DNA of 12,940 nt, taken from positions 1 to 12,940 of the forward strand of contig WGAA01000095.1 in assembly GCA_015489285.1 (NCBI GenBank), given 5' to 3'. This stretch comes from Anaerolineae bacterium. GTDB taxonomy: Bacteria; Chloroflexota; Anaerolineae; JAADDB01. The position numbers and the translations under genes are program-made. A model generated the notes under the pieces. It searched no databases. It was not told where the DNA came from and worked only from the letters and a program-made list of their open reading frames with translations. Shown here in pieces: positions 1 through 6,178 of the stretch (position 1 is the first letter of the stretch; each line of letters begins with the position of its first letter).

Positions 1-299
1 TCCTCGCCGAACCCCACCTTACCACCACATCCTCCTTCCTCCACGAAGGGGACGAGGCCGTCGTCACCTGCCTCACCCGCTCCCCCTGTGCCACCCTCAT
101 CTACACCCCCGGTTACCGCAGCGAAGGGGGGGACGCGGTCATCGGCCACCTGGGAGGGGGCACCCACGTCACCGTGCTCGAGGGACCGGAATGGGTGGAA
201 AACCGGATATGGTGGCGGGTGCGCGGTGACGACCTGGACGGATGGCTGGAAGAGATCACGGACAAAGGATACCGACTTCTCGCGCCGACCAAACCGTAA
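1..299 (+). CDS. C-terminal part of a bacterial SH3-domain protein (5' end outside window)
   Basis: An open frame runs in from the left edge (codons in phase with position 3) and stops at TAA 297-299, leaving about 98 residues. The stretch from ATLIYTPGYRSEGG through VIGHLGGGTHVTVLEGPEW to WWRVRGDDLDGWLEE has the layout of a bacterial SH3 (SH3b/SH3_3) domain: a residue series leading to a turn, a G-x-hydrophobic strand, VTVLEGP, then WWRVR and the closing GWL(E)E. Such domains usually bind cell-wall or protein ligands in exported or envelope proteins. The N-terminal part, where a signal peptide or catalytic domain would sit, is not in the window, so the full function cannot be stated. It lies 90 nt upstream of fabI on the same strand, but nothing suggests a shared function. 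The SH3 call is fairly secure, while the role of the whole protein is unknown. Confidence 0.7.
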   Translation, partial: LAEPHLTTTSSFLHEGDEAVVTCLTRSPCATLIYTPGYRSEGGDAVIGHLGGGTHVTVLEGPEWVENRIWWRVRGDDLDGWLEEITDKGYRLLAPTKP

Positions 300-331
300 C
301 GCCTGGGAAGATCGAGTGTTCTGGTTAACAC

Positions 332-356
332 CGGATGGTGACGCTCGTCCCATCCG
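332..356 (+). other. Hairpin in the fabI upstream region
   Basis: CGGATGG (332-338) and CCATCCG (350-356) are exact inverted repeats around an 11-nt loop, between the SH3 gene stop and fabI. No T-run follows directly (CTCATTTCAT), so it is at best a weak terminator for the upstream gene or a leader structure or operator for fabI. I see no convincing promoter in the 90-nt gap. Confidence 0.3.
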
Positions 357-389
357 CTCATTTCATCACGAATCGACGAGGAGGCACCT

Positions 390-1178
390 ATGGGTCTGTT
401 TGAAGGGAAGAAAGGGCTCGTATTCGGAGTCGCCAACAAGTACAGCATTGCCTGGGGGATTGCCAAAGTCCTGGCCGAAGAGGGCGCGGACGTAGGACTC
501 TCCTACGCGGGGCCCGCGCTAGAACGCCGGGTACGTCCCCTGGCCGAACAAATCAACGCCCGTTACGTCGTCCAATGTGACGTCACCAAGGACGAGGACA
601 TCCAAGCGGCCTTCGAAAAGGCCAGGGAAGTATACGGCACCATCGACTTCCTCGTACACGCCATCGCCTACGCCAAGCGGGAAGACCTGGACGGCATGTA
701 CGTGGACACCTCCAGGGACGGCTTCCACCTGGCCATGGACATCAGCGTGTTCAGCCTCGTCGCCCTCACGCGCGCGGCCGTCCCCCTCATGTCCAACGGG
801 GGCAGCATCGTCACCATGACCTACTACGGCTCGGAAAAAGTGGCTCCTCGGTACAACGTCATGGGCGTGGCCAAAGCCGCTCTGGAGGCCAGCGTCCGCT
901 ACCTGGCTTACGACCTGGGTCCGCAAGGCATTCGGGTCAACGCCATCTCCGCGGGGCCCATCAAGACCCTCTCCGCCGCGGGCGTCTCCGGCTTCAAGAA
1001 ACTATACCAGTACTTCCCCAAAGTCGCGCCTTTGCGGCAACACGTCACCCAGGAAGACATCGGACGCACCGCGGCCTTCCTCCTGTCCGACTGGGCCCGG
1101 GGCATTACCGGCGAAGTCGTCTACGTCGACGCGGGGTACAACATCTTGGGCCTCACCGCCCCCCTCGACGAAATCTAG
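390..1178 (+). CDS. fabI: Enoyl-[acyl-carrier-protein] reductase (NADH), FabI
   Basis: FabI reduces the trans-2 double bond of enoyl-ACP in the last step of each type II fatty-acid elongation round, in the cytoplasm. The 262-residue product matches the usual FabI length. It begins with the altered Rossmann motif GVANKYSIAWGIA (residues 13-25) typical of divergent SDR enoyl reductases. The catalytic Tyr-x6-Lys is Y155 and K162 within YNVMGVAK, and the second conserved tyrosine is Y145 in TYYGSEK. The segment HAIAYAKREDL (90-100) corresponds to the loop around Gly93 of E. coli FabI, with Ala at that position; AISAGPIKTLSA is the substrate-loop region. The ATG is preceded by GAGGAGG at 378-384, a strong Shine-Dalgarno sequence at good spacing. 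A perfect terminator follows, so it is probably monocistronic or last in its unit. Identification is secure. Confidence 0.96.
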   Translation: MGLFEGKKGLVFGVANKYSIAWGIAKVLAEEGADVGLSYAGPALERRVRPLAEQINARYVVQCDVTKDEDIQAAFEKAREVYGTIDFLVHAIAYAKREDLDGMYVDTSRDGFHLAMDISVFSLVALTRAAVPLMSNGGSIVTMTYYGSEKVAPRYNVMGVAKAALEASVRYLAYDLGPQGIRVNAISAGPIKTLSAAGVSGFKKLYQYFPKVAPLRQHVTQEDIGRTAAFLLSDWARGITGEVVYVDAGYNILGLTAPLDEI

Positions 1179-1185
1179 GCCCCCC

Positions 1186-1219
1186 AAACGTCCCCGGGAA
1201 ACCACCCGGGGACGTTTTT
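1186..1219 (+). terminator. Rho-independent terminator of fabI
   Basis: A perfect 13-bp stem, AAACGTCCCCGGG (1186-1198) with CCCGGGGACGTTT (1205-1217), has a 6-nt loop AAACCA, and a T-run at 1215-1219 overlaps the base of the stem. It starts 8 nt after the fabI stop codon and separates fabI from the rel gene. Confidence 0.92.
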
Positions 1220-1281
1220 ACGTAGCCCTTACGGTAGGGCCTATGTTCGGGAACCGATTGTAAAACGGCCGTACCTTTACC

Positions 1282-3513
1282 ATGAGACATGTTGATGTGA
1301 GCGACGAGAAAGAGAGTCAGATCCAAAAGCAGCTGGACACCTCTCAACTGCCCGAAGAACTGCGGACGGCCTTACAGACCTCCCACTACACGCGCGCGGA
1401 CCTGGACCTCATCTGTCGGGCCTACCACTTCGCCCGGGAAGCCCACGCGGGCCAGAAACGTAAATCCGGCGAAGACTACATCACCCACCCCGTCGCGGTA
1501 GCCGCCATCCTGGCCACCCTGGGCATGGACGCGGAAACCCTCGCCGCGGCCCTGCTCCACGACGTGGTCGAAGACACGGGCGTCACCCTGGACGACATCC
1601 GCGAGCACTTCGGGGACTCCATCGCCGCGCTGGTGGACGGCGTGACCAAACTCCAGGTGGTGGACAACCTTCCCCAGACGCGGGCCAAGCGCGACCGGGA
1701 AAACGCCGAATCCCTGCGCAAGATGTTCCTCGCCATGATCAACGACGTCCGCGTCGTCCTCATCAAACTGGCGGACCGGCTCCACAACATGCGCACCCTC
1801 GCCTCCATGCCTCCGGACCGCCAGAAAGCCATCGCCCAGGAGACCCTGGAAATCTTCGCCCCCCTGGCCAACCGGCTGGGCATCTGGCAACTCAAATGGG
1901 AACTGGAAGACCTCTCCTTCCGGTACCTCAACCCGGAAAAGTACAAAGAAATCGCCACAAAACTGGCCCAAAAGCGCAGCGAGCGGGAAAAATACATCCA
2001 AAAAGTCGTCGCCATCCTCAAGCGGGAACTGGAAAAAGCCGGCATCCCCGCGGAAGTCTACGGTCGCCCCAAACACATCTACAGCATCTGGCGCAAAATG
2101 CAACGAAAAGGCGTGGACGTGGACCAGATCTACGACGTCCTCGCCGTTCGGGTCCTCGTGGACACCGTCCCCCAGTGCTACCAGGCCCTGGGCGTCGTCC
2201 ACCAACTGTGGACCCCCATTCCCCACGAATTCGACGACTACATCGCCCGGCCCAAGGACAACATGTACCAATCCCTGCACACCGCGGTCCTGGGGCCCGA
2301 CGGCATCTCCCTGGAAGTCCAGATCCGCACCTACGAAATGCACCGTCACGCGGAATACGGCATCGCCGCGCACTGGCGTTACAAGGAGCCCGGCGTCAAA
2401 ACGGACATGAGCTTCGACAATAAAATCGCCTGGATCCGTCAGCTCATCGAATGGCGCCAGGAGCTCACCGACGCGGCCGAATTCGTCGACTCCCTGAAGA
2501 CCGACGTCTTCCAGGACCGTGTCTACGTCTTCACCCCCAAGGGGGACATCATCGACCTGCCCGCGGGGGCCACCCCCATCGACTTCGCCTACCACATCCA
2601 CACTGAGATCGGCCACCGCTGCCGTGGCGCCCGGGTCAACGGACGCATCGTCCCCCTGAACTACCAGCTCCAGAGCGGGGAACAAGTGGAGATCATCACG
2701 GCCAAGCAAGGGGGCCCCAGCAGGGACTGGCTGAACCCCCACCTGGGGTACGTGCGCACGGCCCGAGCTCGCAACAAAATCCGTCAGTGGTTCCGCCGCC
2801 AGAACCGGGAAAAAGCCATCCAGGAAGGACGGGCCCTCCTGGAGCGGGAGCTCAAGCGCCTGGGGCACGAAAACGAATCCTTCGAGCGGATAGCCAAACT
2901 CCTCAAGTTCGACAAGGTCGACGACCTCCTGGCCGCCATCGGCTACGGGGACATCAACACCCAGCAGATTGCCAACCGCCTCCTCCAGGAGGAACAGACG
3001 GAGCGCCAACAAAAAGCCCTGGAGGACGCCTTACGGGAGACCTCCCGCGCCCCCACCAGCATCCCCGACCTGGACGAGATCATGGCCGGGGGGGAATCGG
3101 GACTCCTCATCACCCTGGCCCGCTGTTGCAACCCCGTGCCGGGGGACCGCATCGTGGGCTACATCACCCGGGGAAGGGGCATCACCATCCACCGGGAAGA
3201 CTGCCCCAACATCCGCAACGTGGACCGGGATCGCCTCATCGAAGTCACCTGGGGGGCCACCCACCGGAGCACCTACCCGGTCCGCATTCGCATACGGGCC
3301 TTCGACCGGCCCGGCCTCCTGCGGGACATCTCCACCGTCGTCTCCGACGAGGGGATCAACATCCTGGACGCCTACACGAAGACCTACCCCGAACGCCACA
3401 CGGCCGAAGTCCTGGCCACCCTGGAAATCGCGGACGCGGAACAACTGAGTCGGGTGCTGAGCAAACTGGAGCGTCTTCCCAACGTCATCGAAGTGTACAG
3501 ACAGCGGTTCTAA
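1282..3513 (+). CDS. rel: Long RelA/SpoT homologue, (p)ppGpp synthetase/hydrolase (Rel)
   Basis: This stringent-response enzyme makes (p)ppGpp from ATP and GTP/GDP and hydrolyses it. The 743-residue product has the full long-RSH order. The HD hydrolase domain spans about residues 45-195, with H69, HDVVEDT at 93-99 and KLADRLHNMRTL at 162-173, all intact. The synthetase spans about 240-365, with GRPKHIYSIWRKM at 261-273, EFDDYIARPKDNMYQSLHT at 316-334 and EVQIRT at 345-350. TGS covers about 405-472. A Cys/His segment follows with C615, C616, H637 and C641, and ACT covers about 665-743. The hydrolase signature predicts a bifunctional enzyme, yet the loop before DYIA reads EFDD, the EXDD form associated with monofunctional RelA, rather than RXKD. 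I used ATG 1282; no good Shine-Dalgarno precedes it, and GTG 1297 is an alternative start. It has its own gap after the fabI terminator, but I see no clear promoter there. The family call is secure; the balance of activities is inferred. Confidence 0.95.
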   Translation: MRHVDVSDEKESQIQKQLDTSQLPEELRTALQTSHYTRADLDLICRAYHFAREAHAGQKRKSGEDYITHPVAVAAILATLGMDAETLAAALLHDVVEDTGVTLDDIREHFGDSIAALVDGVTKLQVVDNLPQTRAKRDRENAESLRKMFLAMINDVRVVLIKLADRLHNMRTLASMPPDRQKAIAQETLEIFAPLANRLGIWQLKWELEDLSFRYLNPEKYKEIATKLAQKRSEREKYIQKVVAILKRELEKAGIPAEVYGRPKHIYSIWRKMQRKGVDVDQIYDVLAVRVLVDTVPQCYQALGVVHQLWTPIPHEFDDYIARPKDNMYQSLHTAVLGPDGISLEVQIRTYEMHRHAEYGIAAHWRYKEPGVKTDMSFDNKIAWIRQLIEWRQELTDAAEFVDSLKTDVFQDRVYVFTPKGDIIDLPAGATPIDFAYHIHTEIGHRCRGARVNGRIVPLNYQLQSGEQVEIITAKQGGPSRDWLNPHLGYVRTARARNKIRQWFRRQNREKAIQEGRALLERELKRLGHENESFERIAKLLKFDKVDDLLAAIGYGDINTQQIANRLLQEEQTERQQKALEDALRETSRAPTSIPDLDEIMAGGESGLLITLARCCNPVPGDRIVGYITRGRGITIHREDCPNIRNVDRDRLIEVTWGATHRSTYPVRIRIRAFDRPGLLRDISTVVSDEGINILDAYTKTYPERHTAEVLATLEIADAEQLSRVLSKLERLPNVIEVYRQRF

Positions 3514-3535
3514 GCGCGTGGGGGGATGAAGGGGA

Positions 3536-3577
3536 CGGTTTGGGAGACCGGCCCTGCCGTGCCGATCCCCCAAACCG
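3536..3577. terminator. Convergent-gene hairpin between rel and the parvulin gene (possible bidirectional terminator)
   Basis: CGGTTTGGG (3536-3544) pairs exactly with CCCAAACCG (3569-3577), and the interior can extend the stem imperfectly through GGC/GCC. It sits between the stop codons of two converging genes (3513 and 3584), where a shared terminator would be expected. Neither side has a T-run, so intrinsic termination would be weak and Rho or RNA-stabilising roles are possible. Confidence 0.4.
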
Positions 3578-3583
3578 ATGTCA

Positions 3584-4825
3584 TCACCGTCGTAACTGGG
3601 GTGGGATCTTGTCCACGGACCAGTGGCGTGTGATCTTCGCCTCGGCCCGCTTCTGCGCCAGCCACTCGCGGAAACAGTTCTCCCGATCGCTCTCGATCTC
3701 CGCCTTGTCCCGCGGGTGGTTCGGATCCTTTTCCAGGACCTGGATGATGTGGTACCCGAAGCGCGTCTTGACCGGATCGCTGATCTGGCCGGGTTCCAGG
3801 GAAAAGGCCGCATCCTCGAAGGGCTTGACCATCTTCCCCCGGCCGAACCATCCCAAGTCGCCGCCGTTATCCTTGGACCCGGGATCCGCGGAGTACTTCT
3901 TGGCCAGCTCCGCGAAGTCGGCGCCTTCCTCCAACTCCTTCTTGATCTCCAGGGCCTTCTGGTAGGCGGCCTCTTCCGCAGCCTTCACCTTGGCCGCGTC
4001 AGGTGTGGGTGTGGGCGTCCCCTCGCCCACGGGTTCCGGCGTGGGCGTCTCGATGGGGATGAGGATGTGGCGTGCGTGGACGGCCTCTTCCGTAGTGGGC
4101 ACATCCGAGCACACCTGCTCCATGAGCTTCTCGCGCAGGATTTGGGTTTCCACGAGCTGCCGGAACTCGGCCTCGCTGAAGCCCAGGGCCTCCTTCTGGA
4201 GACGCTGTATGTAATCCGAGTACAACTTGCGGAACCCCTCTTCCGTCATGGGCGTCGGCGTGGGCGGGGTCTTCGTCCCCGTTACCGGTTCACTCACCGG
4301 TTCCGGGGTCGCTTTGGCCGCCTCGGGGTCATACCCGAAGAACTGGTAGATGCGCTCCTGCACCTCCTCCGGCGACACCGTAATGCCCCGCTTCTCCGCT
4401 TCCTGCCGAATGATGACCTCGTCGATCATCTGGTCCAGCACCTGGAGGCTGAGCCCCTCCACGTCCTTGACCTGCGCGGCCAATTGCTGCACCTGCTGGG
4501 TGATGTAGGGATTCTCCCCCTTGGGGTCCAGCTGGGCCTGCAAGTCCTGCCACTGGCGGAGCTGGCTCTCCAGGAGGAACTTCTGGTAGGCCAGACGACG
4601 CTGGAAGGCATCCGTGGGGATAGGGGTGCCGTTCACCTCGGCAACGGGCGCGCGAGGGGCCAGCACGTACTGGTGCAGGATACCGTACCCCAGGATCCCG
4701 ACGACGAGGGCCACCAGAATGCCCAGGCCGATGAAGACCCACCGTTGCCGTTGTTGCTCCTTACGCCGCAACTTGGCTTGACGGCGTGTTTCTCGCTTGA
4801 CCTTTTCCCGTCGTTTCTGTGCCAT
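3584..4825 (-). CDS. Membrane-anchored parvulin-type peptidyl-prolyl isomerase (PpiC/SurA/PrsA-like)
   Basis: This 413-residue foldase probably assists folding of exported proteins. A very basic N-terminus (residues 1-28) precedes one membrane segment at about 30-52, with no lipobox cysteine, so it is likely a signal anchor facing outward. A SurA_N-like helical region follows: AEVNGTPIPTDAFQRRL at 62-78, the QMIDEVIIRQEAEKRGI helix at 132-148, and continuing to about 240. The parvulin domain spans about 249-366: ARHILI at 251-256, DFAELAKKYSADPGSKDNGGDLGWF at 303-327, and VKTRFGYHIIQVLEK at 352-366. Two Pro/Thr-rich linkers interrupt the protein: about 173-192 in the helical region and about 259-276 inside the parvulin domain just after its first strand. 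It is the last gene of the rpsF-ssb-rpsR operon, 13 nt after rpsR, in a place where rplI often lies. An AGAGG sequence precedes the ATG at about 10 nt. The family is clear, but the substrate is unknown. Confidence 0.88.
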   Translation of the reverse strand: MAQKRREKVKRETRRQAKLRRKEQQRQRWVFIGLGILVALVVGILGYGILHQYVLAPRAPVAEVNGTPIPTDAFQRRLAYQKFLLESQLRQWQDLQAQLDPKGENPYITQQVQQLAAQVKDVEGLSLQVLDQMIDEVIIRQEAEKRGITVSPEEVQERIYQFFGYDPEAAKATPEPVSEPVTGTKTPPTPTPMTEEGFRKLYSDYIQRLQKEALGFSEAEFRQLVETQILREKLMEQVCSDVPTTEEAVHARHILIPIETPTPEPVGEGTPTPTPDAAKVKAAEEAAYQKALEIKKELEEGADFAELAKKYSADPGSKDNGGDLGWFGRGKMVKPFEDAAFSLEPGQISDPVKTRFGYHIIQVLEKDPNHPRDKAEIESDRENCFREWLAQKRAEAKITRHWSVDKIPPQLRR

Positions 4826-4838
4826 GAGCGTTCAACCT

Positions 4839-5123
4839 CTAAAGGTCCTGGCCCCGCAGGTGATTGGGGGCGAAGGGCAAAAGGGCCAGATGTCGGGCCC
4901 GCTTGATGGCAACGGCCAGGCGTCGCTGGTGTTTCGCGCAGACGCCCGTCTTACGGCGTCCCCGGATCTTTCCCATCTCATCCAGGTACGGGCGCAAAAT
5001 GTTCGGGTCCTTGTAATCGATATATTTCACCCCCTCCGCGCAGAAAGGACACGTCTTGCGTCGGTAGCGGGGGCGACGAATGGGCCGCGAGGGCCGTTGT
5101 TCTCCGTTTTGTCCCTGTGCCAT
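4839..5123 (-). CDS. rpsR: 30S ribosomal protein bS18
   Basis: bS18 binds the platform of the small ribosomal subunit as a heterodimer with bS6. The 94-residue product carries the family signature from KYIDYKDPNILRPYLDEMGKI (33-53) to RRKTGVCAKHQRRLAVAIKRARHLALLPF (56-84). It is the cysteine-containing form: C25-x2-C28 and C62-x2-H65 could bind zinc, while many bS18 proteins lack these residues. The start ATG follows a strong AGGAGG Shine-Dalgarno (complement of CCTCCT near 5131-5136). It lies 30 nt after ssb and 13 nt before the parvulin gene, in the usual rpsF-ssb-rpsR order. Identification is secure; zinc binding is inferred. Confidence 0.95.
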   Translation of the reverse strand: MAQGQNGEQRPSRPIRRPRYRRKTCPFCAEGVKYIDYKDPNILRPYLDEMGKIRGRRKTGVCAKHQRRLAVAIKRARHLALLPFAPNHLRGQDL

Positions 5124-5153
5124 ATTGAAAAACCTCCTGCCAATGGATGGTGT

Positions 5154-5543
5154 TTAAAAGGCGAGATCGTCCTCTTCGAAAACCTCGGGTTGAGGCTCCT
5201 GGTGACCGGACCGATTGTCCAGGATGATCATCTCGTTGGCCACCAGTTCGGTGCGATAGTGCCGATTTCCCTCGGCATCCTCCCAACTGCGCGTCTGGAG
5301 ATGACCTTCGATGTAGACGCGTGAGCCCTTGCGCAGGTACTGGTTACAAATCTCTGCCAGGTTCCCCCAGGCGACCACGTTGAACCACTCGGTGGCTTCC
5401 CGTCGTTCCCCGTCAGAGGTGACCCACGAGCGGCTGGTAGCCACGGGGAAATGGGTGACCGGTTTGCCGCTGGGGGTATACCGCATCTCCGGATCCCGTC
5501 CCAGGTTGCCGATAATCATGACCTTGTTCAATCCCCTAGACAT
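5154..5543 (-). CDS. ssb: Single-stranded DNA-binding protein, SSB
   Basis: SSB coats single-stranded DNA during replication, recombination and repair. The OB fold fills residues 4-109: NKVMIIGNLGRDPEMRYTPSG at 6-26, then TEWFNVVAWG at 51-60, LRKGSRVYIEGHLQTRSW at 70-87 and ELVANEMIIL at 99-108. The C-terminus ends EEDDLAF, an acidic tip of the kind that recruits partner proteins in the E. coli SSB family. The linker between fold and tip is only about 15 residues, so at 129 residues this is shorter than many bacterial SSBs. The ATG is preceded by GGAGAGGAG about 7 nt upstream. It lies between rpsF (54-nt gap) and rpsR (30-nt gap), a widely conserved arrangement that couples it to ribosomal protein expression. 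Confidence 0.95.
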   Translation of the reverse strand: MSRGLNKVMIIGNLGRDPEMRYTPSGKPVTHFPVATSRSWVTSDGERREATEWFNVVAWGNLAEICNQYLRKGSRVYIEGHLQTRSWEDAEGNRHYRTELVANEMIILDNRSGHQEPQPEVFEEDDLAF

Positions 5544-5597
5544 CGCTTCACTCCTCTCCTATCTGAACTCCTGCCGATGACCTGTGACTGCCCGCGC

Positions 5598-5882
5598 TCA
5601 CTCGGGAAGGCGGACGATGAGATGGCGGATGATCTGGTCGGTGAAACGTACCGTGCGTTCCACCTCGGCCACGTGGTCGGGGTTCATGCGAGCACGGATG
5701 AGGAAGTACACGCCTTCGCGCTCTTTCTGAATGGGGTAGGCAAGCCGGCGCTTGCCCCACACATCCGTCTCGAGGACCTCACCGCCCGCGTTGATGACAT
5801 TGTGCAAGCGGTCGATAAGGGCTTGAAGGGCCTCCCCCTCCACAGCAGGGCGAGCAATGAACACCATTTCGTAATCGCGCAC
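5598..5882 (-). CDS. rpsF: 30S ribosomal protein bS6 (GTG start)
   Basis: bS6 pairs with bS18 on the 30S platform. The 94-residue product begins VRDYEMVFIARP (first residue read as Met) and contains the family signature ETDVWGKRRLAYPIQKEREG, ending HLIVRLPE. I chose the GTG at 5882-5880 because AAGGAGG lies about 9 nt upstream and the product then starts where bS6 normally starts. The same frame stays open to an ATG at 5993, but that ATG overlaps the promoter -10 region, so the start there is rejected. It is the first gene of the operon. Its leader contains a structured element likely to bind the bS6:bS18 complex and pair with the Shine-Dalgarno sequence (separate entry). Confidence 0.93.
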   Translation of the reverse strand: MRDYEMVFIARPAVEGEALQALIDRLHNVINAGGEVLETDVWGKRRLAYPIQKEREGVYFLIRARMNPDHVAEVERTVRFTDQIIRHLIVRLPE

Positions 5883-5893
5883 GTCCGTTGACC

Positions 5894-5959
5894 TCCTTTC
5901 TTCGGGATTACTTCCGGTCAAATCCCCGAGCACACGAGGACGGCCGGAAGCAGAAAGGA
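5894..5959 (-). promoter_or_regulatory. Structured rpsF leader RNA, candidate S6:S18 autoregulatory element
   Basis: Reading the minus strand, UCCUUUCU (5959-5952) pairs with AGAAAGGA (5901-5894). After one unpaired G comes CUUCCGG (5950-5944), pairing with CCGGAAG (5917-5911). Then an unpaired CCG (5943-5941) stands opposite UUUGA (5922-5918), and UCCUCG (5940-5935) pairs with CGGGGA (5928-5923, one G-U) around the loop UGUGCU. A CCG trinucleotide in an internal loop just below an apical helix is the hallmark described for rpsF leaders bound by the S6:S18 complex. The lowest helix covers AGGA of the AGGAGG Shine-Dalgarno (5897-5892). That would let S6:S18 binding repress translation of the operon. 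The base pairs are seen directly; the binding is inferred. Confidence 0.65.
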
Positions 5960-5984
5960 CTCCCATTAGAGCCACTTCCGAGCG

Positions 5985-6012
5985 ATTATACACGATCCCC
6001 CCGGATTGTCAA
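5985..6012 (-). promoter_or_regulatory. Sigma-70 type promoter of the rpsF-ssb-rpsR operon
   Basis: On the minus strand TTGACA (6012-6007) and TATAAT (5990-5985) are both exact consensus hexamers, separated by 16 nt. Transcription should start near 5978, giving a leader of about 95 nt before the rpsF GTG. It points away from the rpsB promoter, and the two -35 boxes are 23 bp apart. Confidence 0.85.
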
Positions 6013-6035
6013 ACGCTAAAACACCGCGCGCCGAT

Positions 6036-6064
6036 TTGCCCCTCCCCTACCCTTGTGCTATACT
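6036..6064 (+). promoter_or_regulatory. Extended -10 promoter of rpsB-tsf
   Basis: TTGCCC (6036-6041) lies 17 nt before TATACT (6059-6064), which is preceded by TGC and so forms an extended -10 element (TGnTATACT). The predicted start near 6071 gives a leader of about 108 nt before rpsB. It is divergent from the rpsF promoter. Confidence 0.75.
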
Positions 6065-6072
6065 CCCCCGTC

Positions 6073-6149
6073 GGGCGCCCTCAGGGGCGCCCTAATCACG
6101 CACGCCCTGGTAAGCTCGGTCGTGCTCTGCGGAGCCCCGAACCCAGGGC
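6073..6149 (+). promoter_or_regulatory. Structured 5' leader of rpsB
   Basis: Two hairpins occupy the leader. The first, at the predicted transcript 5' end, is GGGCGCCC (6073-6080) with GGGCGCCC (6085-6092) around TCAG. The second is a three-tier stem: GCCCTGG (6104-6110) with CCAGGGC (6143-6149), TCGG (6116-6119) with CCGA (6137-6140), and GCTC (6124-6127) with GAGC (6132-6135) closed by TGCG. rpsB mRNAs in several bacteria carry leaders through which S2 represses its own synthesis. I cannot match this fold to a named family, so the regulatory role is an inference. Confidence 0.5.
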
Positions 6150-6178
6150 GGAGGATAAACGACCGAGGAGGGTTTCAC

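Noticed and set aside
1220..1281. A promoter for rel
   Set aside because: No hexamer pair with acceptable spacing is visible in this short gap. A weak TAGCCCT/AGGGCCTA hairpin is present but its role is unclear.
1372..3012. A 546-codon open frame on the minus strand opposite rel
   Set aside because: It is the antisense of rel in GC-rich DNA. Its translation is a Val/Asp/Gly-rich low-complexity sequence with no recognisable domain, while the plus strand encodes a full canonical Rel.
5883..5993. Upstream start for rpsF at 5993
   Set aside because: It would overlap the promoter -10 and the leader structure, and adds 37 residues not found in bS6. GTG 5882 has a strong Shine-Dalgarno.
6104..6149. 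A tRNA-like element in the rpsB leader
   Set aside because: At 46 nt it is too short, has no anticodon or T arm and no CCA-type acceptor layout. It is better seen as a leader stem-loop.
6053..6178. Upstream start for rpsB at 6053
   Set aside because: It lies upstream of the predicted transcription start and overlaps the -10 element. ATG 6179 gives the conserved S2 N-terminus and has GAGGAGGG before it.
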